Assembly: GCA_017435565.1 (NCBI GenBank)
Contig: JAFSEU010000006.1
Coordinates: 1 to 64,000 of the forward strand
Length of the DNA: 64,000 bases
Direction of reading: 5' to 3'
Origin: Oscillospiraceae bacterium
GTDB taxonomy: Bacteria; Bacillota; Clostridia; Oscillospirales; Ruminococcaceae
Positions 55,780 through 64,000 of this stretch are shown here, piece after piece. A program made the translations under genes and the position numbers. The notes under the pieces were generated by a model. The model saw only the letters and a program-made list of their open reading frames with translations. It had not been told where the DNA came from and ran no database searches. Every line of letters starts with the position of its first letter. Positions within the stretch are counted from its first letter, which is position 1.

Positions 55780-57459
55780 TCACGCATCCTTTCCTGCATC
55801 GTTCATATTATTATAAGCACTGAGAAGAGCGTTTACGCTGGCGTGAATAATATCCGTATCAGTTCCCGCACCCCAGAACATATTTCCGTTTTTGTCCTTG
55901 ATTCCGATATACGCTGCAGCAACGCTCTCCGAACCCTGTTCACTCAGGCTGTGCTCGCTGTATACATCAAGCAGATACGAAGCACCTGTGTACGCCTTGA
56001 GCGCATTGCTGACAGCATCAAGCGAACCGTTTCCGACTGCTCTGAGAACAGTTTCACTTCCGTCTCTGACGAATTTAATCTCAGTTTCAACAGTTTTTCC
56101 TTTGCGGTAAAAATGCATATCCGAAACATTTACGTCGGATTCGCCGAGGAAATAAGCGTCCTTGAATATTTCAAGAACCTCAAGTGCTTTAAGCTCCTTG
56201 TGTTCACGGTCAGAAATACCCTTGCAGAGATAGCTGAGATTTTCACGCATACCTGCAGGAAGTGAATAACCGTAGGTCTGTTCGAGAAGATATCCGATTC
56301 CGCCCTTGCCGCTCTGCGAATTGACTCTGATGACATCGGCATCATAAGTACGGCTGATATCACGCGGATCAATAGGAATATACGGCACATTCCAGCGGTG
56401 AAGATCCATTTCTTCGCGATATTTCATACCCTTAGCAATTGCGTCCTGATGGCTGCCCGAAAATGCTGCAAACACAAGCGCTCCTGCATAGGGTGCACGC
56501 TCATAAACGTGCATTCTGGTGCATTTTTCATATTTTTCAACAAGCTTTGGCATATCGGAAAAATCAAGCTTCGGGTCAACACCATGCGAATACATATTCA
56601 TTGCGAGAGTGATTATATCAACATTACCTGTTCTTTCACCATTTCCGAAAAGCGTACCCTCAACACGGTCGGCACCCGCAAGAAGAGCAAGCTCGGTATC
56701 GGCAACACCGGTTCCTCTGTCGTTATGCGGGTGAAGCGATAATGTAACAAACTCACGGTATTTGAGATTTTCGCTCATATATTCAACCTGCGAAGCGTAT
56801 ATGTGCGGCAGACTCATTTCAACCGTTACGGGAAGGTTTATAATCACATTATTCGTCTCGCTCGGCTCAAGCACATCAAGAACTGCATTGCAAACCTCAA
56901 GGGCATATTCCGGCTCGGTTCCGGTAAAGCTTTCGGGTGAATATTCAAAGCGGAAATTACCTTCATACTCCTGTGCAAGCTTTTTCACAAGCTTTGCACC
57001 GTCAACGGCAATCTGCTTGATTTCTTCTTTTGACTTTTTGAAAACCTGCTCACGCTGTGCAACGCTTACAGAGTTATAAAAATGTATAATCGCATTAGGT
57101 GCGCCCTTACAGGCATCAAAGGTTTTTCTGATGATATGCTCACGGCATTGGGTCAGCACCTGAACCGTTACATCATCGGGTATCATATTATTATCAATCA
57201 GTGTGCGCAGAAATTCATATTCAGTATCACTCGCCGCAGGAAATCCGACCTCTATTTCCTTGAATCCGATATCAAGCAGTACCTTATAAAACTCAAGCTT
57301 TTCGTCAAGGCTCATAGGAATAACAAGGCTCTGATTTCCGTCTCGCATATCTACGCTGCACCATACAGGCGGTTTTTCAATATGGTCTTTTTGTGTCCAT
57401 TTGTTATATTGCATCGGTGCGGGATAATACCCCACAGCATATTTACTTGAGTCCATCAT
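55780..57459 (-). CDS. leuA: 2-isopropylmalate synthase
   Basis: First step of leucine synthesis, acetyl-CoA + 2-ketoisovalerate. 559 residues, the long yeast/actinobacterial-like type 2 sequence ([20 protein letters not shown]). HMGL barrel with [13 protein letters not shown] and [14 protein letters not shown] (metal histidines), then a LeuA dimer/regulatory domain from about 425 to the end, where leucine usually binds. The start overlaps the ridA stop (ATGATG). Confidence 0.95.
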   Translation of the reverse strand: MMDSSKYAVGYYPAPMQYNKWTQKDHIEKPPVWCSVDMRDGNQSLVIPMSLDEKLEFYKVLLDIGFKEIEVGFPAASDTEYEFLRTLIDNNMIPDDVTVQVLTQCREHIIRKTFDACKGAPNAIIHFYNSVSVAQREQVFKKSKEEIKQIAVDGAKLVKKLAQEYEGNFRFEYSPESFTGTEPEYALEVCNAVLDVLEPSETNNVIINLPVTVEMSLPHIYASQVEYMSENLKYREFVTLSLHPHNDRGTGVADTELALLAGADRVEGTLFGNGERTGNVDIITLAMNMYSHGVDPKLDFSDMPKLVEKYEKCTRMHVYERAPYAGALVFAAFSGSHQDAIAKGMKYREEMDLHRWNVPYIPIDPRDISRTYDADVIRVNSQSGKGGIGYLLEQTYGYSLPAGMRENLSYLCKGISDREHKELKALEVLEIFKDAYFLGESDVNVSDMHFYRKGKTVETEIKFVRDGSETVLRAVGNGSLDAVSNALKAYTGASYLLDVYSEHSLSEQGSESVAAAYIGIKDKNGNMFWGAGTDTDIIHASVNALLSAYNNMNDAGKDA

Positions 57460-57845
57460 ATATCACTTTCACCTATTTCTGCAATCACATCTACTTCAAC
57501 AAGCACACCCTTCGGCAATTCTTTCACGGCAACGCAAGAGCGTGCAGGTGCATTTTTAAAATACAGTGCATAAACCTCATTGAAAGCAGCAAAGTTTTTC
57601 ATATCACTTAAATAACATACTGTTTTTACGGCTTTGTCAAGAGAGCTCGAAGCCGCTTCGAGAACAGCTTTCAGATTTTTGCAGACCTGATGCGTCTGTG
57701 AGGCAATATCCGTGCCTTCAATTTCACCGCTTTGCGGATTCAGAGCAATCTGACCCGATGTAAATACTAAATTTCCCGAAACGACAGCCTGAGAATACGG
57801 CCCGATTGCTTTCGGTGCGTTTTCTGTATATATTGAATATGACAT
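57456..57845 (-). CDS. ridA: RidA family enamine/imine deaminase
   Basis: Hydrolyses the reactive 2-aminoacrylate or 2-aminocrotonate that PLP dehydratases release. 129 residues, standard trimeric YjgF fold: TENAPKAIGPYSQAVVSG, FTSGQIALNPQSGE, catalytic Arg in APARSCVAVKELPKG, and VEVDVIAEI at the end. It follows ilvA by 14 bases, whose enamine product is its natural substrate, so the pairing makes biochemical sense. Confidence 0.96.
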   Translation of the reverse strand: MSYSIYTENAPKAIGPYSQAVVSGNLVFTSGQIALNPQSGEIEGTDIASQTHQVCKNLKAVLEAASSSLDKAVKTVCYLSDMKNFAAFNEVYALYFKNAPARSCVAVKELPKGVLVEVDVIAEIGESDI

Positions 57846-57859
57846 ATCAAATCCTCCGT

Positions 57860-59050
57860 TTATACTATTTTAAAGCCTTCATCACGCAAGGTCTGCGTAA
57901 TAAGCTCAATGTGCTTATAATCCCTTGTTTCCATTTCAATTCTGAGATAACATCCGTTTACGCTCTCAGTGTTTCCTTTTTCATAGTGAACGCCTGTTAC
58001 ATTTCCGCCGCAGTCAGCAATAATGCGTGAAACATCCTTCAGCTGACCGGGCTTATCAATCAGCTCAATCAAAAGGCTGAATGAACGTCCCGAATTCAGC
58101 AATCCACGGTCGATAACTCGTGAAAGACTTGTGACGTCAATGTTGCCGCCTGAAACAACGCAGACAACCTTTTTGCCACTTACCGGAAACTTTCCGAACA
58201 TTACAGCGGCAACAGCGGCAGCACCTGCACCCTCAGCAATCATCTTCTGCTTTTCAATAAGCGCTAAAATCGCCGATGAAACCTCATCATCAGTCACAAG
58301 GGCAATATCGTCAACATAATCCTTAACTATATTGAAGGTATTCTCACCGGGCTGCTTTACTGCAATTCCGTCAGCAATAGTCGTAACGGAATCGAGACAC
58401 TCAATTTGGCCACTGTTTATTGAATTGTACATACTCGGTGCACCTGCCACCTGCACACCATATATTTTTACATTCGGGCGAATCTGCTTTGCAGTATAGG
58501 CAATTCCCGAAATAAGACCGCCGCCGCCGACAGGAACAATAATCGCGTCAATATCATCAAGATCCTTAAAAATTTCAAGAGCAATTGTCCCCTGCCCCGC
58601 AATTACATTTTCATCATCAAAAGGGTGTACAAATGTATAACCCTTTTCATCACGAAGCTCTATCGCCTTTTGAAATGCGTCATCATAGCATCCCTTTACA
58701 AGACAGACATCGGCACCGTAAGCCTTAGTTGCCTCGACCTTAGAAATCGGTGCGCTGTCGGGAAGACAGATGAGAGAGCTTATTCCGCATTTTGACGCCG
58801 CAAGCGCAACACCCTGAGCGTGGTTTCCCGCAGAGCAGGCAATTACGCCTTTTTGCTTTTCCTCGTCAGACAGCATTGCTATCATATAGCCTGAGCCTCG
58901 TACCTTAAACGAACCTGTAATCTGCAGATTTTCAGGCTTCAGGTATAGCTCACAGTCAGGAGCAATGCCATAAGCTCTGACCGCAGGAGTTTTTCTGATG
59001 ATATCCTTCAGCACAACCTGTGCGTGAAAGACCTTGTCAAGAGTGAGCAT
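57860..59050 (-). CDS. ilvA: Threonine ammonia-lyase (threonine deaminase) with C-terminal ACT domain
   Basis: PLP enzyme turning threonine into 2-ketobutyrate, the entry to isoleucine. 396 residues, the shorter type with a single C-terminal ACT domain. PLP lysine in ITGSFKVRGSGYMI, SAGNHAQGVALAAS, the glycine loop PVGGGGLISGIAY, and C-terminal SLLIELIDKPGQLKDVSR. First gene of the operon, controlled by the T-box leader upstream. Start MLTLDKVFHAQ behind GAAAGGAAT. Confidence 0.95.
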   Translation of the reverse strand: MLTLDKVFHAQVVLKDIIRKTPAVRAYGIAPDCELYLKPENLQITGSFKVRGSGYMIAMLSDEEKQKGVIACSAGNHAQGVALAASKCGISSLICLPDSAPISKVEATKAYGADVCLVKGCYDDAFQKAIELRDEKGYTFVHPFDDENVIAGQGTIALEIFKDLDDIDAIIVPVGGGGLISGIAYTAKQIRPNVKIYGVQVAGAPSMYNSINSGQIECLDSVTTIADGIAVKQPGENTFNIVKDYVDDIALVTDDEVSSAILALIEKQKMIAEGAGAAAVAAVMFGKFPVSGKKVVCVVSGGNIDVTSLSRVIDRGLLNSGRSFSLLIELIDKPGQLKDVSRIIADCGGNVTGVHYEKGNTESVNGCYLRIEMETRDYKHIELITQTLRDEGFKIV

Positions 59051-59103
59051 AGATTCATTCCTTTCATTGTTTCATTTTTTGATAATTTTAAGCTTTGATG
59101 AAA

Positions 59104-59140
59104 CAAAAAACCGCCTCAAAGCTTATTATGCTTTGAGACG
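59104..59140 (-). terminator. T-box-controlled terminator of the branched-chain operon
   Basis: Minus strand stem CCGTCTCAAAGC / GCTTTGAGGCGG (one G-U type mismatch) with a 7-base loop and six T, directly after the T-box antiterminator region and 54 bases before ilvA. Confidence 0.9.
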
Positions 59141-59590
59141 GGAGTAAAGTCAGATTTACACTCGCGGTACCACTCAAATTGCGGATATAATAATCCACCA
59201 CCTCTTCGAAGTCAAACAACTTCTATGCATTAACGCAGCATTCACGGGAAGCGTCTACTTAGGAAAAACCTGTTCGGACTTCCGGCTCGGAAGTGATAAG
59301 TCTTAAGGTGATCCATACCGATTCACAGCAACCATCGGCTCTCTGAAATGTTTCTGCCTTGACCGTCTTCGTCACAGCCTTTGTTTTCGAAGTCTGTCAA
59401 CCTCTATGCATTAACGTAGCATACACGTGGCACCCTAATAAATTACAAATGCAAATGTTCAGGTACCCGGCTCAGAAGGGAGAGGTCATTAAGAAAGCAT
59501 TATACCGGTTCACAGCAACCACCGGCTCTCTGAAATTACTCTTTCTCGACCGTCTTCGTCACAGCCTTTAAAAAATATATATTCAATTTT
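59104..59590 (-). promoter_or_regulatory. T-box leader with two Stem I modules (Leu then Ile specifier) and one antiterminator
   Basis: On the minus strand two homologous modules begin at 59566 and 59379 (187 bases apart), each with GGCTGTGACGAAGACGGTC, then AGAGAGCC, GGTTGCTGTGAA and GAGC. At the same place in each, six bases before GAGC, the specifier is CTC in the first (59480-59482, Leu) and ATC in the second (59295-59297, Ile). Each is followed by a Stem II-type segment sharing GTTAATGCATAGA. Only the second continues into a T-box (59163-59180, with GAGTGGTACCGCG) and terminator. Uncharged tRNA would stabilise the antiterminator and turn on ilvA to ilvD. Confidence 0.88.
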
Positions 59591-59595
59591 TTCAC

Positions 59596-59624
59596 ATTAT
59601 AGCACTTCATTTTCGATATGTCAA
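59596..59624 (-). promoter_or_regulatory. Consensus promoter of the branched-chain operon
   Basis: Minus strand TTGACA (59619-59624), 17-base spacer, TATAAT (59596-59601). Start near 59589, just before the first Stem I. Divergent from the nadA promoter. Confidence 0.88.
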
Positions 59625-59680
59625 GAGCATTTCAAAAAAAAATACAAATGTTACAATTTCATAACATTAAATCGCTAAAG

Positions 59681-59706
59681 TTTACAGATGACTTGACAGA
59701 TGTAAA
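59681..59706. promoter_or_regulatory. Candidate NiaR operator over the nadA promoter
   Basis: TTTACA (59681-59686) and TGTAAA (59701-59706) form an inverted repeat, and ACAGATG occurs twice (59684-59690 and 59696-59702). The element covers the -35 box of nadA. The repressor gene niaR closes the same operon, so NAD-status autoregulation is likely. Confidence 0.6.
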
Positions 59707-59721
59707 TATATATGGTATAAT
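59693..59721 (+). promoter_or_regulatory. Consensus promoter of nadABC-niaR
   Basis: TTGACA (59693-59698), 17-base spacer, TATAAT (59716-59721). Because the -10 box ends at 59721, the in-frame ATG at 59722 cannot be the nadA start. Confidence 0.88.
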
Positions 59722-59769
59722 ATGTCAGCTTTTAGCGAATCCATTTTAATCAAAGAAGAGCGAATGATT

Positions 59770-60681
59770 ATGAACGACATTATTGTAAAAAAAATTGAAG
59801 AACTGAAAAAAAGCAAAAACGCTATTATTGCCGCACATTATTATGCACCGCCGCAGGCACAGCAGGTTGCAGATTTTGTCGGCGATTCATATTACCTTGC
59901 AAAGCAGGCTAAAAACACAGACGCAGATATTGTTGTGTTCTGCGGAGTCGGGTTTATGGGCGAAAGCGTAAAGATTCTCAACCCTTACAAAAGGGTTTTT
60001 ATGCCCGATATCAATGCAGACTGTGCAATGGCACATATGGCAGATGTTGAAAGAATCAAACAGCTGCGTAATGAACATGACGACCTTGCGGTTGTCTGCT
60101 ACATAAATTCAACAGCTGCACTCAAATGCCACAGCGACGTATGCGTAACCTCATCAAATGCCGTAAAAATTGTAAAATCACTTCCCAACAAGAACATTTT
60201 CTTTATTCCCGACAAAAATCTCGGAAGCTTTGTAGCAGCTCAGCTGCCCGAAAAGAATATTATTCTCAACGACGGATGCTGCCCCATTCACGATGCGGTA
60301 ACGCCCGAGCAGGTACATCTCAGCAAAGCCGAGCACCCGAACGCACTTGTTCTGACGCACCCCGAATGCCGCAGTGAAATTCTCGAAATGTCCGACTTTA
60401 TCGGAAGTACGGCTGATATAATCAGGTTTGCAAATGAAAACGATTCCGACGAATTCATCATATGCACCGAGGACGGTGTAGGCTTTGAACTACACTCAAA
60501 AAACCCTTCAAAAAAGTTTTATTTTGTATCAAAAGAGCTTTGCTGCAAAGATATGAAGCTCAATACGCTTGATAAAATACTCAGAGTGCTCGAAAACGAA
60601 GAAAACGAAATCTTTATTGACGACAAAACGCGTGCAAAAGCCATCGCACCCCTTGACCGTATGCTTGAGCTTGCGGAATAG
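59770..60681 (+). CDS. nadA: Quinolinate synthase
   Basis: 4Fe-4S enzyme condensing iminoaspartate with DHAP to quinolinate, a precursor of NAD. 303 residues from the ATG at 59770, which is nine bases behind GAAGAG; ATGs at 59764 (too close) and 59722 (inside the promoter) are rejected. HYYAPPQAQQVADFVGDSY, the cysteine-bearing VVFCGVGFMGES, VCVTSSNAVKI, LNDGCCPIHD and THPECRSEI are typical; cluster cysteines are among these. First of the nad operon. Confidence 0.95.
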   Translation: MNDIIVKKIEELKKSKNAIIAAHYYAPPQAQQVADFVGDSYYLAKQAKNTDADIVVFCGVGFMGESVKILNPYKRVFMPDINADCAMAHMADVERIKQLRNEHDDLAVVCYINSTAALKCHSDVCVTSSNAVKIVKSLPNKNIFFIPDKNLGSFVAAQLPEKNIILNDGCCPIHDAVTPEQVHLSKAEHPNALVLTHPECRSEILEMSDFIGSTADIIRFANENDSDEFIICTEDGVGFELHSKNPSKKFYFVSKELCCKDMKLNTLDKILRVLENEENEIFIDDKTRAKAIAPLDRMLELAE

Positions 60682-60695
60682 TAATCGGAGAGTTT

Positions 60696-61967
60696 ATGAA
60701 AACTGATGTTATAATTATCGGCAGTGGTGTAAGCGGTCTTTACTGCGCACTGAACCTGCCGCAGGAAAAGAATATTATAATTGTCACAAAGGACAAAGCC
60801 GACAAAAGCGATTCATTCCTTGCACAGGGTGGAATCTGCGTATTGCGTGACGACAGCGACTATGATTCGTATTTTGAAGATACAATGCGTGCCGGTCACT
60901 ATGAAAACAACAAAACCTCGGTCGATATTATGATATCGTCCTCACGTGATATTATAAACGACCTTATAGATATCGGCGTTGATTTTCATAAAGAAAACGG
61001 TGAGTATGTTTACACCAAGGAAGGCGCACATTCAAAGCCGAGAATACTCTTTCACGAGGACGAAACGGGAAAAGAAATCACCTCGAATCTTCTTGAAAAG
61101 GTAAGAAAGCTGAAAAACGTGCAGATTCTCGAAAACCACACAATGGTGGATATTCTTGAAAATCAAGGAGAATGCGCAGGTATCGTCTGCAAGGATAATG
61201 ACGGCGAGTTTATCACAATTCAAGCTGATTATACCGTTATGGCAACCGGAGGTATCGGCGGTCTTTATGCTCATTCAACAAATTATGAGCATCTGACGGG
61301 TGACGCACTTGCAATCGCCATAAAGCATAACATAGCCCTGAAAAACATCGACTATATCCAGATTCACCCGACAACGCTTTATTCCAAGGAAAAAGGCAGG
61401 GAATTTCTGATATCGGAATCCGTAAGGGGCGAAGGTGCGATTCTTCTTGGCAGAAACGGTGAACGTTTTGTTGATGAGCTTTTGCCGAGAGATGTCGTTG
61501 CAAACGCTATATACGAGCAGATGAAAAAAGACGATATGCCTCATGTATGGCTGTCCATGGCGCCGATATCGGAAGAAGAAATCAAATCCCACTTTCCGAA
61601 TATATATGAACACTGTCTCTCAAAAGGCTATGATGTGACTAATGAGCCTATTCCCGTTGTCCCCTCTCAGCACTATTTTATGGGTGGAATTGACGTAAAC
61701 TCACACAGCAAAACATCTATGGAAAGACTCTATGCCGTGGGCGAAACCTCCTGCAACGGTGTTCACGGCAAGAACAGACTTGCAAGCAACTCGCTGCTTG
61801 AAAGTCTTGTCTTTGCCAAAAGGTGTGCGCTCGACATAACTAAAGACTATTCACAGATGCACTGTGAATGCCCTGACATAAACCAAAAGCTTTACGAAAA
61901 CTTTGAGGAAGAATACAGGAAAATTGTAATTGAGGCAATTGAAAAGGAGAAGAATAAAAATGAATGA
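60696..61967 (+). CDS. nadB: L-aspartate oxidase
   Basis: FAD enzyme oxidising aspartate to iminoaspartate for NadA; in anaerobes fumarate is the likely electron acceptor. 423 residues, somewhat shorter than the E. coli enzyme (540), lacking much of the C-terminal helical domain as is usual in clostridia. FAD motif IIGSGVSGLYCAL, LAQGGICVLRD, VMATGGIGGLYAHSTN, substrate/active site SVRGEGAILLGRNGERF and HYFMGGIDVNSHSKTSM. Overlaps nadC by eight bases. Confidence 0.94.
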   Translation: MKTDVIIIGSGVSGLYCALNLPQEKNIIIVTKDKADKSDSFLAQGGICVLRDDSDYDSYFEDTMRAGHYENNKTSVDIMISSSRDIINDLIDIGVDFHKENGEYVYTKEGAHSKPRILFHEDETGKEITSNLLEKVRKLKNVQILENHTMVDILENQGECAGIVCKDNDGEFITIQADYTVMATGGIGGLYAHSTNYEHLTGDALAIAIKHNIALKNIDYIQIHPTTLYSKEKGREFLISESVRGEGAILLGRNGERFVDELLPRDVVANAIYEQMKKDDMPHVWLSMAPISEEEIKSHFPNIYEHCLSKGYDVTNEPIPVVPSQHYFMGGIDVNSHSKTSMERLYAVGETSCNGVHGKNRLASNSLLESLVFAKRCALDITKDYSQMHCECPDINQKLYENFEEEYRKIVIEAIEKEKNKNE

Positions 61968-62811
61968 AATTACAATGATGCTTAATGCTGATGAATATAT
62001 TCTTAGCGCTCTGAAGGAAGATATTACAAGCGAAGATATCACAACCAATTCCGTTATGCGCAAATACTGCCTCGGACAGGTTGAGCTTATCTGCAAGCAG
62101 GACGGAATTGTTGCCGGGCTCGGCATTTTCAAACGTGTTTTTGAGCTTCTTGATAAAAATACAGAATTTGAAATGTTTGCCAAGGACGGTGACGAGGTTC
62201 AAAACGGTCAGCTTCTCGGAATTGTCAGAGGTGATATCCGTGTCCTGCTTTCAGGCGAAAGAACAGCGCTTAATTATCTTCAGCGTATGAGTGGAATTGC
62301 TACATATACCAAAAGCGTTGCTGTACTATTGGAAAATACAGGCACAAAACTGCTTGACACAAGAAAAACCACACCTAATATGCGCATTTTTGAAAAATAT
62401 GCCGTAACAGTCGGCTCAGGTTACAACCACAGATATAATTTAAGTGACGGAATTCTTTTGAAGGACAACCACATCGGCGCAGCAGGAAGTGTTGCAAATG
62501 CTGTAAAAATGGCAAAGGAATATGCACCCTTTGTGCGCAAAATCGAAGTCGAGGTTGAAAATCTCGATATGCTTAAAGAAGCTCTTGACGCAGGTGCAGA
62601 CATCGTTATGCTTGACAATATGAGCGTTGAGGATATGAAGCAGGCCGTAATGCTTGCCAAAGGCAGAGCTGAAACCGAATGCAGCGGCAACGTCACAAAG
62701 GAAAACATCAGAACTCTCACAGACATCGGTGTTGACTATATTTCCAGCGGTGCTTTGACTCACTCCGCACCGATTCTTGACCTTTCTCTCAAGAATCTCC
62801 GTGCAATATAA
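61960..62811 (+). CDS. nadC: Nicotinate-nucleotide pyrophosphorylase (carboxylating)
   Basis: Converts quinolinate and PRPP to nicotinate mononucleotide. 283 residues from the ATG at 61960 behind AAGGAGA; the open frame extends upstream to 61930 inside nadB. ALKEDITSEDITTNS, GERTALNYLQRMSGIAT, LDTRKTTPNMRIFEKYAV, and the C-terminal barrel motifs EVEVENLDMLKEAL and VDYISSGALTHS. Eight-base overlap with nadB. Confidence 0.96.
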   Translation: MNEITMMLNADEYILSALKEDITSEDITTNSVMRKYCLGQVELICKQDGIVAGLGIFKRVFELLDKNTEFEMFAKDGDEVQNGQLLGIVRGDIRVLLSGERTALNYLQRMSGIATYTKSVAVLLENTGTKLLDTRKTTPNMRIFEKYAVTVGSGYNHRYNLSDGILLKDNHIGAAGSVANAVKMAKEYAPFVRKIEVEVENLDMLKEALDAGADIVMLDNMSVEDMKQAVMLAKGRAETECSGNVTKENIRTLTDIGVDYISSGALTHSAPILDLSLKNLRAI

Positions 62812-62823
62812 GGAGGACGGAGA

Positions 62824-63330
62824 ATGAAGGCTCAACAGCGAAGAAAAGAAATAGCTGCTCTTCTGCTGGCAAGTGATATGCCGATTACAGGCGCTGCACT
62901 TTCGGAAAAGCTCGGCGCATCAAGGCAGATTATTGTGCGCGACATTGCCATTCTCAAGGAAGAAGGCTATGATATCATTTCAACACATACCGGATATATG
63001 ATAAAAGAATCACCTCTTCCGGAAATAGTGCTGAAGCTGCGCCATACCTCTGAGCAGACCTGTGATGAGCTCACCTGCATTGTTGACCTTGGCGGAACAG
63101 TTGTTGACGTTTTTGTAAACCACAAGGTATACGGACGAATCGAAGCCAAGCTCAACATATTCTCACGAGAGTCTGTAAAAGAATTTATTGACGGAATAAA
63201 AAGCGGGAAATCAGTTGAGCTTATGAACCTTACATCGGGCTATCACTACCACACAATCAGGGCACAATCTCAGCATATACTTGACAAAATCGAACAGGCA
63301 CTCGAACAGAAGGGCTATTTAGTCAGATAA
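62824..63330 (+). CDS. niaR: NAD biosynthesis repressor NiaR (YrxA type)
   Basis: Niacin-responsive repressor. 168 residues: N-terminal HTH_11 domain (ITGAALSEKLGASRQIIVRDIAIL, about residues 20-45) and a C-terminal 3H domain named for three histidines, seen here as LRHTSE, NHKVYGR and GYHYHTIRAQSQH, which bind a metal and nicotinate. Last of the nad operon, 12 bases after nadC behind AGGAGG, and probably acts on the repeat at 59681-59706. Confidence 0.93.
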   Translation: MKAQQRRKEIAALLLASDMPITGAALSEKLGASRQIIVRDIAILKEEGYDIISTHTGYMIKESPLPEIVLKLRHTSEQTCDELTCIVDLGGTVVDVFVNHKVYGRIEAKLNIFSRESVKEFIDGIKSGKSVELMNLTSGYHYHTIRAQSQHILDKIEQALEQKGYLVR

Positions 63331-63360
63331 ACTCATCATTATAATGCGAAAGGTAAGAGC

Positions 63361-63900
63361 GTGTATATGATAGAAAAAAAGTTCAATTTGAAGGTTTATT
63401 TCTTCATCCTTTTGTTTGCTCTGATTTTGCCGCTGGCCGCAAAAGTCGTGTATATGCTCCTCAGCGGTCAGGTCACCTATGAGAATAACGAAAAGGTGCC
63501 GTTTGTATTAGCTGCAGTTATATCTGTTTTGACCATTCTTGTATGCAGTACCTATGCACTATCTCTTATAACACTGTTAAAACAGGTTATCTGCCACAAA
63601 AACTCAGCTTTCAAGCTTGACGAAAACGGAATATACGATACTGTTTGCGCAGTTATGTTCTTAGCATTTGTTATAGTTGTTCCGATAAAACATATTCCGT
63701 TCAGTTCGGTGACATATACCGACTCTGATGAAGATAGCATATATATAAGAATGAAAACAAAGGAAGTGAATGCCGGTCGGACGGCAAAAATTATTCTCGC
63801 AATAATGGGATATCATTTTTGCTATTCATTTACTTCCAAAAAGTTGACCGAGGATGAAATTATTACAATTTCCGGACTATGTAAAAACTGCATTGATTAA
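63361..63900 (+). CDS. Membrane protein of unknown function with three to four helices
   Basis: 179 residues from a GTG at 63361 (AAAGG seven bases upstream) or 177 from the ATG at 63367. Hydrophobic segments at about 12-33, 46-72 and 92-112, then a soluble C-terminal part with YTDSDEDSIYIRMKTKEVN, and a final KLTEDEIITISGLCKNCID. Pattern resembles small PH-like membrane proteins, but no family is certain. 30 bases after niaR with no terminator between, so it may be read with nadABC. Confidence 0.65.
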   Translation: MYMIEKKFNLKVYFFILLFALILPLAAKVVYMLLSGQVTYENNEKVPFVLAAVISVLTILVCSTYALSLITLLKQVICHKNSAFKLDENGIYDTVCAVMFLAFVIVVPIKHIPFSSVTYTDSDEDSIYIRMKTKEVNAGRTAKIILAIMGYHFCYSFTSKKLTEDEIITISGLCKNCID

Positions 63901-63937
63901 AAATACCGCCTGAGTAATATCACTCAGGCGGTATTTT
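63901..63937. terminator. Bidirectional terminator near the right edge
   Basis: Perfect 15-base-pair stem AAATACCGCCTGAGT / ACTCAGGCGGTATTT with a 6-base loop; A-rich on the left, T-rich on the right. Its symmetry suggests a convergent gene beyond. Confidence 0.88.
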
Positions 63938-63943
63938 ATATAA

Positions 63944-64000
63944 TCAGGTTTGTTCCTTATGAATTCCACTATCTACCGTCGGCAAATAGCTTGCATTAAA
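63944..64000 (-). CDS. Possible 3' end of a minus-strand gene cut by the window
   Basis: On the minus strand a frame open from the right edge reads 18 residues (FNASYLPTVDSGIHKEQT) and stops with TGA at 63944-63946, seven bases before the bidirectional terminator. The placement is what the end of a convergent gene looks like, but the fragment is too short to identify. Confidence 0.35.
   Translation of the reverse strand, partial: FNASYLPTVDSGIHKEQT

Noticed and set aside
59403-59449. A second T-box antiterminator after the first Stem I (AGGGTGCCACGTG)
   Set aside because: It lacks the invariant TGG that pairs with the tRNA end and aligns instead with the Stem II-type segment of the second module; kept as the main alternative to the single-antiterminator reading.

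Overview
The window reads as a chromosome segment of a low-to-mid GC, spore-forming Firmicute of the Clostridia, most likely Ruminococcaceae/Oscillospiraceae. The evidence is the spoIIAA-spoIIAB-sigF sporulation operon, a T-box leader, a PolC-type replicase next to the pyrH-frr-uppS-cdsA-dxr-rseP-ispG block, a HisZ-dependent short HisG, a BspA-type leucine-rich surface lipoprotein and a lipoprotein with a Thr-rich linker and a cellulose-binding-like domain. This placement is inference from gene content; no database search was possible. There are no transposases, phage genes or CRISPR arrays, and most of the window is core metabolism.

Layout. 1-3800: pckG (cut by the left edge), a wall amidase, a CE2-like esterase and a small membrane protein. 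3850-7850: malQ-rnhA, then a nifS/nifU iron-sulfur pair with a lone EF-Tu domain-II-like protein between them. 8012-18922: the pyrH to polC block (nucleotide supply, ribosome recycling, undecaprenyl-PP and phospholipid precursors, MEP isoprenoids, site-2 protease, replicase). 19002-27347: a ten-gene histidine operon (hisZGDCBHAFIE) ending in a short-chain dehydrogenase. 27396-28841 (minus): the sigma-F operon. 28986-31342: two orphan sugar-type repressors. 31398-38834 (minus): alaS, purO, a membrane protein, single-domain AICAR transformylase, purD, a membrane protein and an XRE-cupin regulator, apparently one operon. 39061-42325: an AI-2E family permease, the CBM lipoprotein, two tRNA-Ser genes followed by a hairpin-rich repeat that ends in a copy of the tRNA 3' end, and two unknown small proteins. 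42446-44653 (minus): the BspA-like protein. 44842-46767: MarR regulator, citrate synthase and a 28-residue membrane microprotein. 46829-59050 (minus): one long branched-chain amino acid operon (ilvA-ridA-leuA-leuC-leuD-leuB-ilvB-ilvN-ilvC-ilvD plus an AAA ATPase). 59770-63330: nadA-nadB-nadC-niaR, then an unknown membrane protein.

The most interesting signal is the leader of the branched-chain operon (59104-59624). It has two T-box Stem I/Stem II modules in series, with apparent specifiers CTC (Leu) and then ATC (Ile), but only one T-box antiterminator and one terminator. This fits an operon that makes both amino acids and could be a two-input tRNA sensor. Other points worth checking are the split purine terminal step (PurO plus single-domain AICAR transformylase), the tRNA-tail repeat, the EF-Tu-like protein between nifS and nifU, and the unannotated microprotein behind citrate synthase. 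Many promoters here have near-consensus TTGACA-17-TATAAT spacing, which allowed several start codons to be corrected.
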